From: Nitrosomonas marina
GTDB lineage: Bacteria; Pseudomonadota; Gammaproteobacteria; Burkholderiales; Nitrosomonadaceae
DNA: 64,000 bases
Assembly: GCF_900111605.1 (NCBI RefSeq)
Contig: NZ_FOIA01000002.1
Coordinates: 1-64,000, forward strand
Direction of reading: 5' to 3'
Positions 55,293 through 64,000 of this stretch are shown piece by piece. The notes under the pieces were generated by a model. It made no database searches, was not told the origin of the DNA, and was given only the letters and a program-made list of their open reading frames with translations. Position numbers and translations under genes: made by a program. The number at the start of each line of letters is the position of its first letter. Position 1 is the stretch's first letter.

Positions 55293-57188
55293 TTATTGAA
55301 TCACCGATGATTTTCTGACTGTGATGGGTGGATTTTTCATTTGGTAATGCTCAACTGCCAGATCCCAGATATCTTCAGATTCATCTGAACAAATACAGTC
55401 AAATCCGAGCTGACGATAATGCTCTTTGACAAGGCCGTTTTTCTCAGTTGGACGATAAAATCCGCGCAGCTTGCTTATTCCGCTTTTTCTTGCAAGTGCA
55501 ACCAGTTGGTCACAAACCGCCTCTTCAACCCTGCGCTTTATAACGCGACAGCTCATGAGCCAGGTATCGATATCCCAGCGGTCCTGGTGAACTTTACAAA
55601 TAACAACACTGATCATGCCGTTATCACCGAATTTATCCTGCAATTCTATCTGAAGTGTTACATACTGCTGATCATTCTCGAACTGCAACACGTCCGTTTC
55701 GGTATAACGCCGTGTTGTCAAATTGAACTGATTGGTTTTATTGATGAGCTGTACGATGCGTTTACGACCCAGTTCGTTGAACGGTGAAAAGCTAATGTAC
55801 ATTTCAAGCGAAGCCAGATAGTCTTCCAGGGTTGCGGCAGTTTTTTGAATTTCCTGGCGTCGAGCGTTGCTCAAATATTGCGCGTTTCGCTGTGCATCAT
55901 CTTCGGTGAAATCGATTTTCTCGAAAAAACGTCCAGCACACAATATCCGCAAGAACTGCGATGAATCTTTGGGCAGTTCAGGCACAGTTAATTCGGGCAG
56001 CATTGTACGGACAATTTCACGCTCAGCGGGATTATCGTCAACGAACACCATTGCATCCAGGCCAATATTCAATGTTTCTGCTATAAATCTGATATTCGTC
56101 GCCTTGTCTTCCCAGTTAGCCACAAAAACAGCAAAATCATTCTCTTTCAACAGCATGCCGGAATGCTTTCGAAACACTTCCAACGCAATATTTTCATCAT
56201 TTTTTGAACATACCGTCAAAATGACACCCAGATCTTTTAATGTCTTCGCCCACTGTTGAATTGCAAGAAACGATTCACCAACCGGATTTCCTTGTCCTAT
56301 CTGTATTCCTTCCAATCCATCATCACCGACCACGCCGCCCCACAGTGTATTATCCAGATCCAGTACCAAACATTTTTTACTTTTTCCGCGTAATGCGGCG
56401 ACCAGCTTAGTTAAATACTCGGCATACAGCGGGACAAAGACATTTGCCATTGGTACCCTGGATAAATACCATTGCCGTTCATCAAACCACTGACAGGCGC
56501 CAACCATATTGACCAACGCTGCAACATCGAACAGCACATCCACACTGCTTCTGATATCGTCTACCAGCGCACGATTAAATTCAGTCAGCGATTTACGCAA
56601 TAAACCATCAAGCTGAGCATCAAAATTCCCCCCAAATTCGTAAGGTGGTTCTGCTAGTGTTTGCGCTATGCAAATCATGCCGCCACTCTGTTTGAAGGAA
56701 TCTCTGATTTGCTTCAGATAATCAAAAGCTTTATCACTAGGCAACACCTCCCCAGACGTGCTTAATTGATCAGCAAGAAATGGATAGGCGTGATAATCCA
56801 GTGCTATCAGTACAGCATCCAGTCTTGCCGTATTAAGTTTCGAACCTGCATCAAACGCCTCCTGTGCTACCTGACCGAAATCTGTTGAAACCACCTCAAT
56901 ATCTATGCCATTGCGAATTGCCGAAATTACGATAGACGGGATCATCAAATCCATGGTCGCATTACTGACTATGCCCAATCTGAAAGGCGTCAGTGAACGG
57001 CTCAGCAATGAACGGGTTTCAGCAGTTAACTTTCCAATGGCCTGATACAAGCGATTGGCCTGATTAATGGACAATGCATATTTCGCTAGTGCATGTACTT
57101 CGGCGACAGGAGTCTGGTGACGCCCCAACTGGATGCAGCGTTCATTAAAATCATCGGAAGGAGCGAGTAACCAGGGTAGATCGTGCAT
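55293..57188 (-). CDS. FkbH-like HAD enzyme (glyceryl-carrier-protein synthase type)
   Basis: 631 residues. An N-terminal domain with an SGNH-like fold (about 65-250, SNATMD region) is followed by a HAD-IIIC domain with Asp277 and Asp279 in DLDNTLWGGVVGDDG, CSKNDE (327-332) and VDDNPAE (383-389). A C-terminal acyltransferase-like domain (450-610, KTNQFNLTTRRY) follows. FkbH enzymes dephosphorylate 1,3-bisphosphoglycerate and load glyceryl onto a carrier protein in polyketide and surface-glycan pathways; the same fusion also occurs in other acyl-transfer pathways. It is 20 bases after the first carrier-protein gene. Confidence 0.9.
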   Translation of the reverse strand: MHDLPWLLAPSDDFNERCIQLGRHQTPVAEVHALAKYALSINQANRLYQAIGKLTAETRSLLSRSLTPFRLGIVSNATMDLMIPSIVISAIRNGIDIEVVSTDFGQVAQEAFDAGSKLNTARLDAVLIALDYHAYPFLADQLSTSGEVLPSDKAFDYLKQIRDSFKQSGGMICIAQTLAEPPYEFGGNFDAQLDGLLRKSLTEFNRALVDDIRSSVDVLFDVAALVNMVGACQWFDERQWYLSRVPMANVFVPLYAEYLTKLVAALRGKSKKCLVLDLDNTLWGGVVGDDGLEGIQIGQGNPVGESFLAIQQWAKTLKDLGVILTVCSKNDENIALEVFRKHSGMLLKENDFAVFVANWEDKATNIRFIAETLNIGLDAMVFVDDNPAEREIVRTMLPELTVPELPKDSSQFLRILCAGRFFEKIDFTEDDAQRNAQYLSNARRQEIQKTAATLEDYLASLEMYISFSPFNELGRKRIVQLINKTNQFNLTTRRYTETDVLQFENDQQYVTLQIELQDKFGDNGMISVVICKVHQDRWDIDTWLMSCRVIKRRVEEAVCDQLVALARKSGISKLRGFYRPTEKNGLVKEHYRQLGFDCICSDESEDIWDLAVEHYQMKNPPITVRKSSVIQ

Positions 57189-57208
57189 GAATACTTTATG
57201 AGCTGTTT

Positions 57209-57457
57209 TTATGCGAGCTTTGCATGTAAGAGATCGACTATGGTGGATACGTCGATCATATTACCTATTTCATCCAGGTCAAATTGAACGCCAAAATTTG
57301 CTTCAATAGCAGTCAACAATCTGATATGACTCAAACTGTCCCATTCTTCAATATCATCGCGTGTGGTATTAATTGAGAAAGAATAATTATCCTCGGTGAA
57401 CGTATCTTGAAAAATAGAGTTCAACTGATCGAGTATTGCTTCCTTGTCTTGGCTCAT
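57209..57457 (-). CDS. Acyl carrier protein (first of the operon)
   Basis: 82 residues with Ser41 in EEWDSLSHI as phosphopantetheine site and the usual four-helix pattern. It differs clearly from the second carrier protein of the operon, so the two probably carry different groups or meet different enzymes. It is the first gene; 146 bases separate it from the flgA stop, room for a promoter. Being directly before FkbH it is the likely acceptor of the FkbH product. Confidence 0.9.
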   Translation of the reverse strand: MSQDKEAILDQLNSIFQDTFTEDNYSFSINTTRDDIEEWDSLSHIRLLTAIEANFGVQFDLDEIGNMIDVSTIVDLLHAKLA

Positions 57458-57603
57458 ATTGAATTTCCCAGAATTTTAACTATTCAGTCACACAACACTT
57501 TGTAACAAAATACACCTGCTCATGAAAACATTCCCTGCTTATTATTTTATCCTGATACTAAATAATTTTGTGATACTTACTTTCTACAACATCATTTTTT
57601 ATG

Positions 57604-58320
57604 TTAAGGGTTCACTTCGACAATTGCATTTTGCCTAGCCAGACCACTGATAATACGTCCGGAGGGATTGCGTACTTGAACAACCTGACCCTCAGCCGCA
57701 TCTGCCAACGCGTGTCCTTCAGAACTGACACTAAACCCACGCCCGTTAACCATTAATTTCACGTTTTGTCCCCTCAATATCACATTAGGAGCGCGCAGCA
57801 TATTCTTCCGCAGGGGCTGTCCCATGGTCAGATTTGAAACCACTATTTTACCAACGGCTTGCGAATAATCTGTCAAAACACCCTCAGGCATTTGCGTCAG
57901 ATTAACAGTCTGAGGCGCCACATCGCCATGGGTAATCGTGTGATCGCGTGATACCGGCTGTGTAACATGCAGCACATTTGCAAAGATCTTGACTTCAACC
58001 TGCACATAAATTGTCCAGGACACCTGATCGTCACAACGTACACCTATTGATGTTTTTCCCCACAAACGGCTGCCCGATGGCATAAACGGTATCAATTTTT
58101 CACATTTTGGCAGCGTAATTCGCTGATCAATCTGGCCGACTTCAACCTGAACATCGCCGGCAGGATTGACTGCATGATTGGAAACATAATCTTCAACTGC
58201 CTTTTGTATCAACGAAATTTCCTGATACCTCGATTGCGTGTGAGGACTTTCTGCAAACAGGCAAATTGGACTAGCCATTACTAAAAAAAAACCTAACACT
58301 GTAATTTTACGCATACACAT
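57604..58320 (-). CDS. flgA: Flagellar P-ring assembly chaperone FlgA
   Basis: 238 residues. A signal peptide (about 3-24, ending FAES) precedes the SAF/FlgA region with VSRDHTITHGDVAPQTVNLTQ-like, QPLRKNMLRAPNVILRG and GQVVQVRNPSGRIISG. It helps P-ring (FlgI) assembly in the periplasm. It is divergent from flgB, the common arrangement. ATG 58314 is an alternative start. Confidence 0.93.
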   Translation of the reverse strand: MCMRKITVLGFFLVMASPICLFAESPHTQSRYQEISLIQKAVEDYVSNHAVNPAGDVQVEVGQIDQRITLPKCEKLIPFMPSGSRLWGKTSIGVRCDDQVSWTIYVQVEVKIFANVLHVTQPVSRDHTITHGDVAPQTVNLTQMPEGVLTDYSQAVGKIVVSNLTMGQPLRKNMLRAPNVILRGQNVKLMVNGRGFSVSSEGHALADAAEGQVVQVRNPSGRIISGLARQNAIVEVNP

Positions 58321-58354
58321 TGCCTCAATAATATTGCCGCTTGTTCGCCATAAA

Positions 58355-58371
58355 CCGGCAGTTTTTGCCGG
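58355..58371. promoter_or_regulatory. CCGGCA palindrome between flgA and flgB
   Basis: CCGGCA (58355-58360) and TGCCGG (58366-58371) form an exact 6-bp inverted repeat with a 5-base spacer of T-rich sequence. It lies 35 bases before the flgA start codon on the minus strand and about 170 bases before flgB. It could be an operator for the divergent promoters. The protein that would bind is not known. Confidence 0.35.
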
Positions 58372-58542
58372 CAGGACAATATATTAATGCGAATTAACAA
58401 CCCAGGTGTTTAGAGTTAGCGGCTATTTTACGTTCTTTTTGAGCCATTGCTGATACATGAAATGAAATAGCATAGTCGACATGGAAAAAATGGCATGAAA
58501 AATGCATTCAATGATATCAACTCATTTTTATCAGGAAGTCAT

Positions 58543-58947
58543 ATGATCAGCAAGTTAGATAAAACAGTAAACTTTCATCAGCAAGCGCTAGGCCTCAGAG
58601 CTGCGCGGCAGGAACTGCTTGCAAGCAATATTGCAAATGCCGACACCCCAAATTTTAAGGCAAAAGATATTGATTTCTCGAACGTATTAAAGGAAAAACT
58701 TGCGACAACTGCGCCTGCGACAGCGCTTTCGACAACTTCACCTATGCATATCAGTAACAACAAAGGTAGCGGCATCAGCAACAGCGTTCTTTACCGCGTT
58801 CCATTGCAGCCCAGCGCTGACGGCAATACGGTAGATATGGATTCAGAGCGTACACGGTTTGCTGATAATTCAATCAAATATGATGCCAGTTTAACCTTTA
58901 TCAGCGGGCAATTCAGAAACCTGCTGTCAGCTATCCAGGAGCGATAA
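58543..58947 (+). CDS. flgB: Flagellar basal-body rod protein FlgB
   Basis: 134 residues from ATG 58543, supported by AGGAAG 5 bases upstream; an in-frame ATG at 58495 would add 16 residues not seen in the family. The rod-protein signature [21 protein letters not shown] is visible near residue 30. FlgB forms the proximal rod. It is the first gene of flgBCDEFGHI. Confidence 0.95.
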   Translation: MISKLDKTVNFHQQALGLRAARQELLASNIANADTPNFKAKDIDFSNVLKEKLATTAPATALSTTSPMHISNNKGSGISNSVLYRVPLQPSADGNTVDMDSERTRFADNSIKYDASLTFISGQFRNLLSAIQER

Positions 58948-58949
58948 TC

Positions 58950-59354
58950 ATGTCACTGTTTAAAGTATTCAACATTGCAAGTTCTGCAATGACCGCGCAG
59001 TCTCAACGCCTAAACGTAGTGGCGAGTAATCTGGCGAACGCCGATAGTGTCACAGATTCATCGGGGGAACCCTATCGTGGACGACAGGTTGTTTTTAGCA
59101 CACTTTTGGCGGATGAAAGCGGTGCCAGCGGTGTTAAGGTTGCCGGTGTGGTTCATGATGCTTCACCAATGAAAAAAACCTTCGAACCGAATCACCCGCT
59201 CGCCGATGAAGACGGTTACATCATCAAACCAAATGTCAATGTTGTTGACGAAATGGTCAACATGATGTCTGCATCGCGTTCGTATCAAAACAATGTAGAT
59301 ATCCTGAACACGACTAAATCTTTACTGCAAAAAACGCTCACAATCGGTCAATAG
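58950..59354 (+). CDS. flgC: Flagellar basal-body rod protein FlgC
   Basis: 134 residues, normal length. The N-terminal ASNLANADS signature and the C-terminal [19 protein letters not shown] block are those of the rod protein family. It starts 3 bases after flgB. Confidence 0.96.
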   Translation: MSLFKVFNIASSAMTAQSQRLNVVASNLANADSVTDSSGEPYRGRQVVFSTLLADESGASGVKVAGVVHDASPMKKTFEPNHPLADEDGYIIKPNVNVVDEMVNMMSASRSYQNNVDILNTTKSLLQKTLTIGQ

Positions 59355-59368
59355 GGAGTTAGATAAAC

Positions 59369-60040
59369 ATGAATACCGTCCAAGAAGTCAATAAGCAACC
59401 GTATTCGACGACAAACATCTCTACCTCTGCAGATAAAAATAAAAACAGTGTAGATAACCCGCAAGATCGCTTTTTAAAGCTGCTGGTTACTCAGATGCAG
59501 AATCAAGATCCCCTTAATCCACTTGACAACGCCGAAGTAACAAGCCAGTTGGCTCAAATCAGCACTGTAACCGGTATAGACAAACTCAATGATACGTTAC
59601 AACTGCTGCTTGATGGCATTGAAGACAGCCGGACGCTGGAAGCAACCAATCTCATCGGCCACAAAGCGCTGGTACCCGGCACAACTTTGTCGCTCGACAA
59701 TAATGCGGCTATTGGCGGATTCGAGTTGCCGCAATCCGTAGACAAACTCAGCGTCACTATTCTCGACAGCTCTGGTATCGCAGTACGCACACTTGAACTA
59801 GGCGCACAACCTTCTGGTGTCAATACTTTTATTTGGGATGGTATTGCTGATAGCGGTGCAAATGCAGCAAACGGCCAATACAGTTTCGCCATTAAAGCGG
59901 TACAAGGAGATCAGGAAATGACGGCCAGTCCGCTTGCTTTAGGTCAGGTCGAAAGCGTATCGGCGGGTGAACATGATGCCATACTCGACATGGGCAGGCT
60001 TGGCCTGATTAATATGGCGGACATCAAACAGATATTCTAG
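59369..60040 (+). CDS. flgD: Flagellar hook assembly scaffold protein FlgD
   Basis: 223 residues. The N-terminal export and capping segment DRFLKLLVTQMQNQDPLNPL is highly typical, followed by the Ig-like FlgD domains. It forms the cap on which hook subunits assemble and is lost afterwards. It lies between flgC and flgE, 14 bases from each. Confidence 0.96.
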   Translation: MNTVQEVNKQPYSTTNISTSADKNKNSVDNPQDRFLKLLVTQMQNQDPLNPLDNAEVTSQLAQISTVTGIDKLNDTLQLLLDGIEDSRTLEATNLIGHKALVPGTTLSLDNNAAIGGFELPQSVDKLSVTILDSSGIAVRTLELGAQPSGVNTFIWDGIADSGANAANGQYSFAIKAVQGDQEMTASPLALGQVESVSAGEHDAILDMGRLGLINMADIKQIF

Positions 60041-60053
60041 GAAGGAGTTAAAA

Positions 60054-61316
60054 ATGGGATTCCAGCATGGATTAAGCGGATTAAACGTAGCATCAAAAAG
60101 CCTTGATGTTATTGGTAACAACATAGCAAATGCAAACACTATCGGATTTAAACAGGGGCAGGCCCAGTTTAGCGATGTATATGCCAACGCATTATCTGGT
60201 GCACTCAAGGATAAAACCGGTATAGGCGCTAAAGTGGCTGATATAGCCCAGGAATTTACACAAGGGAATATCACTGTAACAGACAATCCACTAGATATCG
60301 CAATTAACGGTAATGGGTTCTTTCGCATGAACGATAACGGCGCCACTACATACAGCCGAAATGGTCAGTTCCATGTTGATGCCAACGGGTATATTGTCAA
60401 CAACAGTAATTTAAATCTGACTGGATACGCAACCGATGCCAACGGTCAGGTTTTGACAGCTGACCCGACAAATTTAAGAATATCGACTGCTGCTCTGACC
60501 CCCAATACAACGACAAGCTTCAATACAGAATTAAATCTTGATTCGAGAGTAGCAGTACCAGCACCGGTGCCTACTTTTGATGCAACTGATCCTTCAACAT
60601 ACAATGGCACCACATCGGGAACGATATATGACAGTCTGGGCAATTCGCATATTTTTTCTATGTACTTTCAGAAGAATGCCGCCAATTCCTGGGACATGTA
60701 CGCAACTGTTGATGGCCAGACAACAGCTGCCGGCGTGCCGGTTGGTGTAACGCTCGGAGGCGGTGCATCTCAAGCGTTGACTTTTGATACCAACGGCAAT
60801 TTAACCGCTCCAGCCGTACCAATTAACGTATCGGTTGATCTTGCAACAATTAATCCCGCATTAGGCGCAACATCTCCACTTGATTTCTCTTTGGATCTAA
60901 CCGGTACTACACAGTTTGGCACTGCGTTTGGTGTCAATGCAATCAGTCAGGATGGATTTTCATCAGGTACCATTGCCGGTTTTTCCATTGATGAAGAAGG
61001 TTTTATTAACGGTAACTATACAAACGGCGAATCCCGGAAACTAGGTCAGGTTGTATTGGCCAACTTTACCAATCCGCAAGGTTTAATACCGATCGGAGAC
61101 AATCAGTGGGTGGAGTCGAAAGCATCTGGCCAACCGCTTGTGGGTGCACCAGGGTCCGGCACTATGGGTGTACTGCAATCTTCAGCTATTGAAGAGTCTA
61201 ATGTAGACCTTACCGCCGAGCTGGTTAATATGATAACCACACAACGCATCTACCAGGCAAACGCAAAAACCATCGAAACACAGGATGCTGTTTTACAAAC
61301 ACTGGTAAACCTGTAA
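60054..61316 (+). CDS. flgE: Flagellar hook protein FlgE
   Basis: 420 residues. The N-terminal SLDVIGNNIANANTIGFKQG and C-terminal TQRIYQANAKTIETQDAVLQ blocks are the conserved axial-protein ends. The middle has the variable D1/D2 hook domains. It makes the universal joint; its length is in the normal range (about 400-420). Confidence 0.96.
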   Translation: MGFQHGLSGLNVASKSLDVIGNNIANANTIGFKQGQAQFSDVYANALSGALKDKTGIGAKVADIAQEFTQGNITVTDNPLDIAINGNGFFRMNDNGATTYSRNGQFHVDANGYIVNNSNLNLTGYATDANGQVLTADPTNLRISTAALTPNTTTSFNTELNLDSRVAVPAPVPTFDATDPSTYNGTTSGTIYDSLGNSHIFSMYFQKNAANSWDMYATVDGQTTAAGVPVGVTLGGGASQALTFDTNGNLTAPAVPINVSVDLATINPALGATSPLDFSLDLTGTTQFGTAFGVNAISQDGFSSGTIAGFSIDEEGFINGNYTNGESRKLGQVVLANFTNPQGLIPIGDNQWVESKASGQPLVGAPGSGTMGVLQSSAIEESNVDLTAELVNMITTQRIYQANAKTIETQDAVLQTLVNL

Positions 61317-61329
61317 TAGGTAAACAATT

Positions 61330-62073
61330 ATGGACCGCCTGATTTACACAGCAATGTCTGGGGCAGCACATACGCTGAACCAAAAAGCAACAGTTTCACA
61401 TAACCTGGCCAACGCATCCACGACGGGTTACCGTTCAGAAAATAATGCGTTTCGTGCTGTACCAGTTTATGGTGACGGTTTGCCGACTCGCGCGTTTGTA
61501 GTCGATTCAACGACCGGGGCAGATTTCACACCCGGCCCAATTCAACAGACTGATCGTAATCTTGATGTGGCGATTCGCGGGTCAGGGTGGATCACAGTCG
61601 AATTACCGGATGGTAAAGAGGCATATACTCGCAACGGCAGCCTGCAGATCAGTCCGAACGGGATATTGCAGACTCATAATGGTTTTAATGTCAAAGGAGA
61701 CACCGGGATCATTACCGTCCCTCAGGATAATCGCATCACCATTGCGAAAGATGGAACAGTATCGGCCGTACCAATCACACCACTGCCGAATACTGTCGCA
61801 ATTGTAGGTCGGATCAAGCTGGTTGATCCGCCAGAAAACCAGCTGATCAAAGGTGCAGACGGGTTATTCCGCATGAAAGATGAAATAGTTCCGCAGGCTA
61901 ACGCCAATGTAACACTTGTCGAAGGCGCACTGGAAGGAAGCAATGTCAATCTGGTGCACGAAATGGTCAGTATGATTGCACTGGCGCGCCAGTTTGATAT
62001 GCACATCAAGATTCTTGAAAGCGCAGAGCGTAATGCACAGCAAGCCAGCGAAATTATGGTTGTTCGAACATAA
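61330..62073 (+). CDS. flgF: Flagellar basal-body rod protein FlgF
   Basis: 247 residues. It starts with MDRLIYTAMSGAAHTLNQ, and LANASTTGYRSE and RQFDMHIKILESAE identify FlgF, a rod component between FlgC and FlgG. It starts 13 bases after flgE. Confidence 0.95.
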   Translation: MDRLIYTAMSGAAHTLNQKATVSHNLANASTTGYRSENNAFRAVPVYGDGLPTRAFVVDSTTGADFTPGPIQQTDRNLDVAIRGSGWITVELPDGKEAYTRNGSLQISPNGILQTHNGFNVKGDTGIITVPQDNRITIAKDGTVSAVPITPLPNTVAIVGRIKLVDPPENQLIKGADGLFRMKDEIVPQANANVTLVEGALEGSNVNLVHEMVSMIALARQFDMHIKILESAERNAQQASEIMVVRT

Positions 62074-62115
62074 ACATCAATTTCACCCGTTTAATCAACT
62101 TGTATGGAGTAAATC

Positions 62116-62898
62116 ATGATACGTTCTCTATGGATTTCAAAAACAGGACTTGATGCACAGCAAACCAAGATGGACGTCATTTCCAATAACCTTGCGAACG
62201 TCAGCACAAATGGATTTAAGCGAGCTCGAGCAGTCTTTGAAGACCTGCTTTACCAAACCGTTCGTCAGCCCGGCGCACAGTCTTCCCAACAAACGCAATT
62301 ACCATCAGGATTACAACTTGGAGTTGGTGTTCGTCCTGTTGCGACCGAAAGTATTTTCACACAGGGCAACCTTCAGCAAACAGGCAATCCACGTGATATT
62401 GCGATACAAGGTGAAGGTTTCTTTCAAGTATTAATGCCAGACGGCACAACGGCCTATACCAGAGATGGAGCATTTCAATCCGACATAAACGGCCAGTTTG
62501 TTACCTCAAGCGGCTATGTTATACAACCTTCCATTACAATTCCACCCAACACATTAAGCATTACCGTTGGGCGTGATGGAACAGTTTCGGCGCTGGTTCC
62601 CGGTTCGGCAACCCCAATACAGGTTGGCAATATTCAAATTGCAAGTTTCATTAATCCGGCCGGTCTGCAAAAAATTGGCGAGAATCTGTATTTACCCACA
62701 GCATCCAGCGGCGTGGCCAATCCCAACGCACCAGGAACAAATGGGCTTGGATTATTAAACCAGGGCTTTGTCGAAACCTCAAATGTCAATGTCGTAGAAG
62801 AGCTAGTAGGCATGATTCAAACGCAGCGCGCTTATGAAATCAATTCCAAGTCCATAGAAACATCCGACCAGATGCTGCAAAGACTTGCACAATTGTGA
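62116..62898 (+). CDS. flgG: Flagellar basal-body distal rod protein FlgG
   Basis: 260 residues, the standard length. The [20 protein letters not shown] and [20 protein letters not shown] blocks and the C-terminal [19 protein letters not shown] are diagnostic. It forms the distal rod that crosses the peptidoglycan and LPS rings. Confidence 0.97.
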   Translation: MIRSLWISKTGLDAQQTKMDVISNNLANVSTNGFKRARAVFEDLLYQTVRQPGAQSSQQTQLPSGLQLGVGVRPVATESIFTQGNLQQTGNPRDIAIQGEGFFQVLMPDGTTAYTRDGAFQSDINGQFVTSSGYVIQPSITIPPNTLSITVGRDGTVSALVPGSATPIQVGNIQIASFINPAGLQKIGENLYLPTASSGVANPNAPGTNGLGLLNQGFVETSNVNVVEELVGMIQTQRAYEINSKSIETSDQMLQRLAQL

Positions 62899-62910
62899 TC
62901 TGACTGACCA

Positions 62911-63633
62911 TTGGACCGAACAGTGACACAACTCTTTTTGCAAAGCAAATCCTCGGTACTATTGCTGATGCTGATTGCCTGCGTGATGCTGGCTTCAGGA
63001 TGTGCATTAACACCGTCTACAACAATTCACCAGCCGATTACATCAAGGCCACTGCAAACTGAGGTGACTACGGATATCAGTGGTGGGATTTTTCAGGGTG
63101 TCAGCCATGCAGCCGGCACGCGCTACACACCACTTTTCGAAGACCGACGTGCACGGGGAATAGGCGACACGATCATCGTCACTTTGAATGAAAAAACAAA
63201 CGCTAGAAAACAATCAGGTAGCAACGTCGATCGTTCCGGCAGTTTTGATTTCTCAATTCCCACTGCTGTCCTTGGTATACCGTTAGACTTTTTAGGCGGC
63301 ACTGAAGTTGAAACGGCCACCAACAACACTTTTGATGGCAAAGGTGCCAGTTCCAGCAATAATGATTTCACCGGCACGATTGCAGTTACTGTCATAGAAG
63401 TAATGCCTAACGGTAATTTACTAGTCAGTGGAGAAAAACAGATCGGCATTAATCAAGGTCACGAATTCATCCGTCTTTCCGGTATGGTAAATCCGATTAA
63501 TATTATCAACAACACTGTCTCGTCGGTCCAGGTTGCTGACGCTCGCATCGAATATCGTGCTAATGGCTATATCGATGAAGCACAAACCATGGGTTGGCTG
63601 TCACGATTTTTTCTTAACGTGTCTCCGTTCTAG
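62911..63633 (+). CDS. flgH: Flagellar L-ring lipoprotein FlgH
   Basis: 240 residues from TTG 62911; a GTG at 62923 gives a shorter start and is equally possible, as no strong ribosome-binding site is visible for either. A lipoprotein signal ends in LASGC (Cys31 from the TTG). The L-ring domain ([19 protein letters not shown] and [20 protein letters not shown]) is complete. It forms the outer-membrane ring around the rod. Confidence 0.94.
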   Translation: MDRTVTQLFLQSKSSVLLLMLIACVMLASGCALTPSTTIHQPITSRPLQTEVTTDISGGIFQGVSHAAGTRYTPLFEDRRARGIGDTIIVTLNEKTNARKQSGSNVDRSGSFDFSIPTAVLGIPLDFLGGTEVETATNNTFDGKGASSSNNDFTGTIAVTVIEVMPNGNLLVSGEKQIGINQGHEFIRLSGMVNPINIINNTVSSVQVADARIEYRANGYIDEAQTMGWLSRFFLNVSPF

Positions 63634-63674
63634 GGCCAGCTGACTGAACAATCAATTTAAATGATATTTGCGCC

Positions 63675-64000
63675 ATGATGATACGCTGCACACTTATTTA
63701 TCTTAGCTTATTAGCAACGCTATTTTCGCCCTTGTACAGTCAGGCCGAGCGCATCAAAGATCTGGCGAGTATACAGGGTGTTCGCAGCAACCAGTTAATT
63801 GGATACGGACTGGTCGTCGGTCTTGATGGCAGTGGTGATCAGACAACACAGACGCCATTTACCGTCCAAAGCATAATCAATATGCTTGGACAACTGGGCA
63901 TCAATCTGCCACCTGGAACCAATCTTCAATTACGCAATGTCGCCGCCGTGATGGTAACAGCAACCCTGCCGGCCTTTGCCAAACCTGGCCAGGCTATCGA
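63675..64000 (+). CDS. flgI: Flagellar P-ring protein FlgI, 5' part
   Basis: About 108 codons from ATG 63675 to the window end, so the gene is cut. A signal peptide (about 1-23, ending SQAERIKD) is followed by the typical [20 protein letters not shown] and [12 protein letters not shown] segments. ATG 63678 is an equal alternative. The protein is exported to the periplasm and forms the ring in the peptidoglycan layer. FlgA should be its assembly partner. Confidence 0.95.
   Translation, partial: MMIRCTLIYLSLLATLFSPLYSQAERIKDLASIQGVRSNQLIGYGLVVGLDGSGDQTTQTPFTVQSIINMLGQLGINLPPGTNLQLRNVAAVMVTATLPAFAKPGQAI

Noticed and set aside
50937-57457. Polyketide or non-ribosomal peptide synthesis cluster
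   Set aside because: There is no ketosynthase, acyltransferase, adenylation or condensation domain, so FkbH alone cannot define such a cluster.
58355-58371. CCGGCA palindrome as a sigma-54 promoter for flgA or flgB
   Set aside because: The GG to GC distance is 8 rather than 10 bases, so it does not fit the -24/-12 rule.
1-64000. CRISPR array, insertion sequence or prophage
   Set aside because: No regularly spaced repeats, transposase, integrase or phage structural genes were seen; the only long direct repeat is the one inside fliK.

Overview
The window reads as chromosomal DNA of a betaproteobacterium, most likely an ammonia oxidiser of the Nitrosomonas type. The main reasons are a cytochrome P460 gene, an AMP-phosphorylase/PRPP-synthase pair, FleS/FleR-type flagellar regulator remnants beside fliE, and the conserved block ndk-rlmN-pilW-rodZ-ispG-hisS-yfgM-bamB. 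This is judgement from gene content and protein resemblance; no database search was possible.

Layout. 1-8625: a very large CheB-CheR-PAS-GGDEF-EAL signalling fusion, a GAF/HD-GYP protein, an MntA/HepT-type toxin-antitoxin pair with a degenerate antitoxin active site, a small secreted protein and a decayed archease gene. 8658-13663: an MFS transporter, tRNA-Val(GAC), a zinc deacetylase, and a PRPP-synthase/AMP-phosphorylase operon. 13664-19867: a decayed gene, three small exported proteins, pgsA, uvrC, a tautomerase and a family-5 uracil-DNA glycosylase. 19986-25768: tamA-tamB. 25857-31056: a TetR regulator divergent from cytochrome P460 with a clear promoter and perfect palindrome, a Ycf46-like AAA ATPase, and umuDC. 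31098-33562: a dicarboxylate/glutamate-type symporter and a second GAF/HD-GYP protein.

33648-42290 is flagellar locus 1. fliE and the remains of fleR and fleS lie on the minus strand; fliF-G-H-I-J-K lie on the plus strand. fleS is cut after its histidine box and is followed directly by the Fis-type tail of fleR. One deletion has therefore removed the kinase ATPase domain and the receiver and AAA+ domains of the regulator, while the structural genes look intact. fliK carries a recent 174-bp tandem duplication. 57604-64000 is flagellar locus 2: flgA divergent from flgB-C-D-E-F-G-H-I, with flgI cut by the window end.

42359-50399 is the housekeeping block. Between it and flagellar locus 2 lies the most unusual part, 50937-57457. 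It is a compact minus-strand operon: carrier protein, FkbH-like HAD enzyme, MaoC/SDR fusion, GNAT-like protein, a second carrier protein, and two alpha/beta hydrolases of the kind usually found with exosortase A/EPS loci. No ketosynthase, acyltransferase, ligase, exosortase or glycosyltransferase is present. It looks like a carrier-protein-bound acyl or glyceryl building and transfer route of unknown product; its place beside flagellar genes makes surface or flagellar decoration one possibility. A broken gene with an in-frame TGA lies just downstream.

C-di-GMP signalling (GGDEF/EAL fusion, two HD-GYP proteins) and flagella dominate the accessory content. Several decayed genes (archease, fleSR and two unidentified ones) show ongoing gene loss.
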